DNA from: Phytomonas francai
Lineage: Eukaryota; Euglenozoa; Kinetoplastea; Trypanosomatida; Trypanosomatidae
Assembly (NCBI GenBank): GCA_001766655.1
Contig: MJCC01000004.1
Span: 1,369,842 to 1,433,841 of the forward strand
DNA length: 64,000 nucleotides
Direction: 5' to 3'
Part shown: positions 60,601-64,000 of the stretch, in pieces
Position numbering within the stretch: the stretch's first letter is position 1
How the letters are laid out: every line of letters starts with the position of its first letter
The notes under the pieces: model-generated
Seen by the model: the letters and a program-made list of their open reading frames with translations, nothing else
Told to the model about the DNA's origin: nothing
Databases searched by the model: none
Made by a program: the position numbers and the translations under genes

Positions 60601-63600
60601 GGTGCCGCTGCCGCTGCTGCCACTTCGGAGGAGGCCGAGCGGCACCCGGGCGGCTCGGGGCCCTCGCAGAAGAAGCCTGCCAACGCGTCCTTTGTCTCGC
60701 CAATCCATCCGGCGCGACGGCAGCTCGACGCGAAGGCCTCCCTCTCCTCCTTCACCGCGGAGACCCCGGTGCTGGTCGTGAACCTGGCCTTCCCCCACCT
60801 CCCGCGGGGGAGCCTCCGCGAGGTGTGGGCGGGTTATCGGGCCTCGTACCGGCAGCAGGGGCGGGGCGAGATGGATCCGGTCGCACAGGAAAGCGTGATC
60901 CGGAGCGCTGTGTGGGCGGTGCTCCGGCGGCTGGTGGCGCTCCATCGGACCCTGGGGCGCGGCCATGGGAGCGTGAAACTGACGAACGTGTTCCCTCTCC
61001 CACACCTCGGCGAGGCAGCGGAGATGATGGGAATGCCGCCTATCCGTGCTGGGCCCGCCGGCGAGAATGTCGATAGCCGGTCCAAGGCAACACCAGGTGG
61101 GGAAGAGGTGGACAAGAAAGCATCTATAGCCAGCGCCATGGGGGCCGAGAAGAAGCATGCAGCCCGTATCAGAACGGCCGCATCAATGAGGCCATCCCAG
61201 CTCTCACAAGAAGGGGACAATCCCTCGTTTGGGTTTCTGGATCACCCAGAGGTCGGTTTAGGGGGGGGTACGATGATATCGACTTTGGATACACACATGC
61301 AGACCGCGGTTGGTGGTGTGGGCTGTCGCCTTGCAGCCGAACTACCAGTGCGAGCGTCGATAGAAAAAGCTAACGAAGGGGCTGGGGCCCCGCGATTGTC
61401 ATGCGATTTCCCAGTATTGCTCCTTCCGGATGGTGAGGTGAATTCCATTTCAAGGTGCACTCAAGATTCAGCTGACGGACGTGAGCAGCCACATGCCGCC
61501 GGAGCTTCAAGGGGAGACTCGGCGGAGGTTGGGCGTTATTTGCGTAGATTTTCAAGTTTGAACGCACTTCAACCTGACAAAAGCTTCAAATGGTCTTCCC
61601 AAGGCTTCACAGGAACGATGGCTACCACTTCGACTTCTGTGAACCTGTTAGCGCCATCAACGATGCCTAACGACCTAGCCTCTATCATTGCGACGACGGC
61701 GAATGATCCCTTTAGCGCAAGGATGGGTTCGGCTAACGAGGTCATCATCACGGATGATATCTACAGTCGTATTGAATACTCCCTTCTGAGCGCGATTGCG
61801 CAGAACACCCTTTCCATTCTCACGGATACAGCTGGACCCAAGGACTCCCCAAATGGCCTTGTAGAACCGATCCGAAGCGAGAACGCTGCCGGGAAGCGCG
61901 AAGCTGCGGCACGGGACCCTGATGTGATGGGACCGCGACTTTGGCGGCAGCGGGTGCTGCGTCGGTTGCTTTCTTATGCGCAGGAAAATATGGAGTTGGA
62001 ATTATTCCGAGTTGAATCCGCGGAGCTGGTTCCGCCGCCGGAGTGTGTCGTACCGGAGGCGCTGCCCGGGCACCTCCTCTCTCATCAGAAGGATACAAGC
62101 GCGCCTTGTCAGCCGCCGTTCCGTCAGATCCCGAACACGTGGCATCCGCGCACGCGCATACACCCGGCGGGGGATATCTGGCAGCTTGGGATGCTGGCGG
62201 TTGAGATGGCTGAAGGGAGTTTCCCGACGTGGCTGGAGAACCAGCACATCCCGTTGCCGTCGCTCCGCCAGCCCCACTGGTCCTTTCACTTCAATTTTTT
62301 CGTGCGGCGCTGCCTCACTGCGGACCCCGCGCAGCGCCCGACGGCGGCGGAGCTCCTGTCGGACCCATGGTTCTCCGCGCGGCTGACATGGGATAAGAGG
62401 GACCAGCGCGTGTGGGCCTCGCACGTGGCCTCGTCGGCGGACCCCGCGCCCCGCACGGGGCGGACCCCTGCGGGTCTCTCTCCCCCAGCCCCTTTGCATA
62501 GCCGGCGCTCCCACGAAGGGGGTGCGGCCCGTTCTGGCAAGGCCACCGCCGCTTCGAGGGACCCCAAGGCGGGCCCCGGCGGGTCTCCTCTGGCCCCGAG
62601 AGAGGGGAGCGCCAGCCCCGAGCATACCTCTCTTCGCTGGAGGAGCGTGCTCTGCTATGAAACCGACAGGAGCCTGTACGACACCTTTCAGAGGGGGGTG
62701 CAGAGGCTGCCGAGGGTTCCGCTGCCCTTCCGGAGCGCGACGAACGCGCTCGTCGCCGCAGGGACGGCGCACGCGCGATTCCCATACCTCTACTCTCATC
62801 GGGATGGCCAGGGTGAAAGCTACAGGATCAGATCCGGGGCATCCCCTGAGCCAGCCTTATTTCCTCTTACAGGGGGATGTGGCGCAGCATCTCATGTGAC
62901 TTCCTCCTTGCCCACACGTGATAAAATCGTTGCCACGCAAGCCCCTTCCTCGACCTTTGATCTGGCTAAACTTGGTGGAATCTCAGACTCTGCAGGGATG
63001 GACCATGGCGATGGCCGGGGTGGGTTACACTCAGCTCTGAATGCGAGTCCGAACCGTTTGTCTGCCGACGAAGCTGGGGCTTATGAGCGAGACACCGATG
63101 CGCAGAAATCTGGTACCATCTTTCCCTTGAGGAGCCGACAAACAACGGCAAGTTGGATTTCGGCGCAACCTGCATTTTTTCAGTCGCCTCACAGGGCTAC
63201 CGCTGCTGCGGATGCTTCCTTTTTCAGGTGTGGAGGTGAGGATAAAGCGAATGGGTTGTCATCGACCCATATAACACTTCCACTCACCAACAAACTGACC
63301 CGTGATGATACAGTCTTACTTCCACATACTCTCACCTTCGGTGTGTCCCCCTCTTTTACAGGCAATGACGCGCGGCAAACTAACGGTCAGCGCCTCGACA
63401 CTGGACTAAACTCCTCTCGGGCTGACAGGGAGAGGGATGGGCGCGGGGTTGACGGGGGCCCAAGGAAGGCAAACACCGCGTGCGTCTCCCCCGCCAAACC
63501 TCAGAGGCGATCCCCAATACTCAAGCAGAAACCCCAAAACGCCACTGCTGGGCAAGACAGGCAGTCCACGCGGGGGTCCAGGGGCCACACGACGGAGACT

Positions 63601-64000
63601 TCGCAGTGCGCTACCCCCCGCTCTCGCAGAGGCTCCTGCGCGACGGCCGGGCATCGCGAGCGTTCTCCAGGCCCCAGGGGCGGCGGTCGTGGACACCAGC
63701 CGCCTCCCCCGCTGAGCGAGCGCCAGATCCTCGCCGGATCGGCGACCCCGACGTCGCTCTCGGGGTCCTTCTCCCACGCCGGCCCCCCGTCCCTCGCGGG
63801 CCTCTTCACGGTCGCCGTGGACCGGTGCGCGGCGGAGGCGGCCTTCGCGGAGCGCGTCGCGGCGCTCCTGCGGCCCTCGCCGGCGGGGGCCCTCCCCGAC
63901 GACGCCCGCGCGCGGCCCCACGCGCACCGCCTCCCCAATCTCCTGCAGGCGCTCCTCAGCCTCGACCGCGCCTGCCCGCTCGCCGCGAGTCTTTTGCTGA
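57685..64000 (+). CDS. Very large pseudokinase-like protein (3' end beyond the window)
   Basis: The frame is open for at least 2,105 codons, from ATG 57685 (ATG 57727 is an alternative) to the window end. I translated it by hand and found no stop. The first 1,000 residues are Ser/Pro/Arg-rich with no clear domain. Kinase-like elements follow. At about 1075-1105, AVWAVLRRLVALHRTLG leads into GHGSVKLTNVF, which is the catalytic-loop position HRDLKxTN: His1094 is kept, but Arg-Asp is Gly1095-Ser1096, while Lys1098 and Asn1101 remain. The C-lobe returns at about 1490-1560: PAGDIWQLGMLAVEMAEGSFP (helix-F Asp1497) and RRCLTADPAQRPTAAELLSDPWF (Arg1551). About 390 residues are inserted between these parts, and no DFG or APE was found. 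Catalysis is unlikely. A further 550 low-complexity residues follow. The 3' end (after 63680) is very GC-rich. Confidence 0.7.
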   Translation, partial: MHIIHIKKNSNGGAMSRRWTDSRIRAPKELSPDGHSRILRPSRLMRASMVIDSHVEELCRRLGIRPPGSSFPSSPSGVGRGHGKSVGSAGPRLGRSDPHPSTRDNFTGSPGRPRRHQIRSRSLGDVNRAVQNSSRTPLQYSSVGASKFTRFATAYKLVRRGSIGIPGDAGREVHCHSYHADENEVRYSRFFHQNNFSPLDDIDIQRGGSLMVPECQQSYPFLANGVSTTKLYGNQKIDQTERIRQHYGLKEEWIEHRRLRNLSAGKDVAHVNSGNAHPLGEKDMGATQSSAGSSSGSYWKSFRRRKRRHCSPFHASAPSLPSLHTSKHTAGAAFFLLGDGPDGHWNAPQTTLMPPQMLPSEHAGRLLSDFSGASESTTTVPRTENIGITQKKRTSGVLSTQTSRAYGLHESHISAMSSPSVEVLEDLAISFSTASMRPASVETAGQTSMDLPRHRTSLQRESVSTLSLGPEVSPSSFGYSGHMDNINMVGGTFLSRALTSEATKKCPKAQKRSWFSDRKVMRARRGAGRPPRAVPLSSQRAILRVCALPQRHSAPSGGASAMLGLPEEGKAASSPRSCPRDGFNHHEPSPINGQRANRRIGTRLFIGKERDTGAPCAIRSFVITAGMLQGLLGRLEGYLSAMRERAAADAAPPPPSCLRAACPTMQSVLDTSADGSINQCGVVAKPEEEAGGGTRPTFSTASSGACVEPDARDKLPSEASRCHLPSQGLHDVLESASLDFSRYELLPEYNAYSKPFKGECSSIHPDLPRKIPIGGRDKVISDNRSMERVRARAARAEHPLEDRGDDHNAVSTLPGCGGESPNGPAPPRGLASRSSNEPAAVGRVGEDSFCLGPISSNVQLKELSLDDNFVRSVLQNLCAFFLPTFQVGEAVESLGGQGEGFERADSALVTPEAHLDADGSQPQREEHLLDNDVAQASSTQGAPLPVEVSDATTLFLTLPTLGIEVKGFFQPAGAAAAAATSEEAERHPGGSGPSQKKPANASFVSPIHPARRQLDAKASLSSFTAETPVLVVNLAFPHLPRGSLREVWAGYRASYRQQGRGEMDPVAQESVIRSAVWAVLRRLVALHRTLGRGHGSVKLTNVFPLPHLGEAAEMMGMPPIRAGPAGENVDSRSKATPGGEEVDKKASIASAMGAEKKHAARIRTAASMRPSQLSQEGDNPSFGFLDHPEVGLGGGTMISTLDTHMQTAVGGVGCRLAAELPVRASIEKANEGAGAPRLSCDFPVLLLPDGEVNSISRCTQDSADGREQPHAAGASRGDSAEVGRYLRRFSSLNALQPDKSFKWSSQGFTGTMATTSTSVNLLAPSTMPNDLASIIATTANDPFSARMGSANEVIITDDIYSRIEYSLLSAIAQNTLSILTDTAGPKDSPNGLVEPIRSENAAGKREAAARDPDVMGPRLWRQRVLRRLLSYAQENMELELFRVESAELVPPPECVVPEALPGHLLSHQKDTSAPCQPPFRQIPNTWHPRTRIHPAGDIWQLGMLAVEMAEGSFPTWLENQHIPLPSLRQPHWSFHFNFFVRRCLTADPAQRPTAAELLSDPWFSARLTWDKRDQRVWASHVASSADPAPRTGRTPAGLSPPAPLHSRRSHEGGAARSGKATAASRDPKAGPGGSPLAPREGSASPEHTSLRWRSVLCYETDRSLYDTFQRGVQRLPRVPLPFRSATNALVAAGTAHARFPYLYSHRDGQGESYRIRSGASPEPALFPLTGGCGAASHVTSSLPTRDKIVATQAPSSTFDLAKLGGISDSAGMDHGDGRGGLHSALNASPNRLSADEAGAYERDTDAQKSGTIFPLRSRQTTASWISAQPAFFQSPHRATAAADASFFRCGGEDKANGLSSTHITLPLTNKLTRDDTVLLPHTLTFGVSPSFTGNDARQTNGQRLDTGLNSSRADRERDGRGVDGGPRKANTACVSPAKPQRRSPILKQKPQNATAGQDRQSTRGSRGHTTETSQCATPRSRRGSCATAGHRERSPGPRGGGRGHQPPPPLSERQILAGSATPTSLSGSFSHAGPPSLAGLFTVAVDRCAAEAAFAERVAALLRPSPAGALPDDARARPHAHRLPNLLQALLSLDRACPLAASLLL

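Overview
This window looks like nuclear DNA of a kinetoplastid protist, most likely a trypanosomatid. All recognisable genes lie on the + strand, and the coding regions are long and show no introns. Several genes are preceded by a pyrimidine tract plus AG, as expected for spliced-leader trans-splicing of a polycistronic transcript. The window also carries a dead non-LTR retrotransposon of the L1Tc/ingi type and proteins built from a repeated domain resembling that of trypanosomatid flagellum attachment zone (FAZ) proteins. I cannot name the genus. Coding regions are GC-neutral to very GC-rich, while spacers are AT-rich, with T tracts and (AT)n microsatellites.

Layout. 1-10 kb: the 3' tail of a truncated gene, a TRAPPC2L-like TRAPP subunit, deoxyhypusine hydroxylase, a TLC-domain membrane protein, and a KATNIP (katanin-interacting protein) homologue interrupted by a sequencing gap. 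11.7-25.8 kb: a family locus of three related genes. Two of them join a small N-terminal domain, a stand-alone dynein-type stalk with its microtubule-binding head, and FAZ-type repeats (about 15 in the first gene, one in the second). The third is a short single-repeat relative. Duplicated flanks around a single N at 19595 suggest that a further copy is missing from the assembly. 28-37 kb: a membrane-anchored methyltransferase of the ovothiol (4-mercaptohistidine N1-methyltransferase) type, a PHD-finger protein, a small basic protein, an armadillo-like helical protein and a helical protein I do not recognise. 38-46.9 kb: an acylated pseudokinase, a SUMO protease of the Ulp1/SENP family and a small gene without a clear start codon. 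47.7-50.5 kb: the retrotransposon, delimited by a 12-bp target-site duplication, with an HDV-like ribozyme fold exactly at its 5' end. 51.3-55.8 kb: a Ser/Thr kinase with a roughly 300-residue insertion in its activation segment. 57.7 kb to the end: a very large pseudokinase open to the window edge.

The genes form one directional cluster, so they are probably co-transcribed and regulated after transcription. Function is mixed, as usual for such clusters, but a cytoskeleton and flagellum theme recurs (KATNIP and the stalk/FAZ-repeat family). The most interesting feature is that family, in which a dynein-like stalk and microtubule-binding head occurs outside any dynein motor.

Three N runs (6511-6930, 22973-23566, 55494-55603) and two single Ns (19595, 22804) limit what can be said about reading frames. 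At least two of these gaps must hide frame changes.
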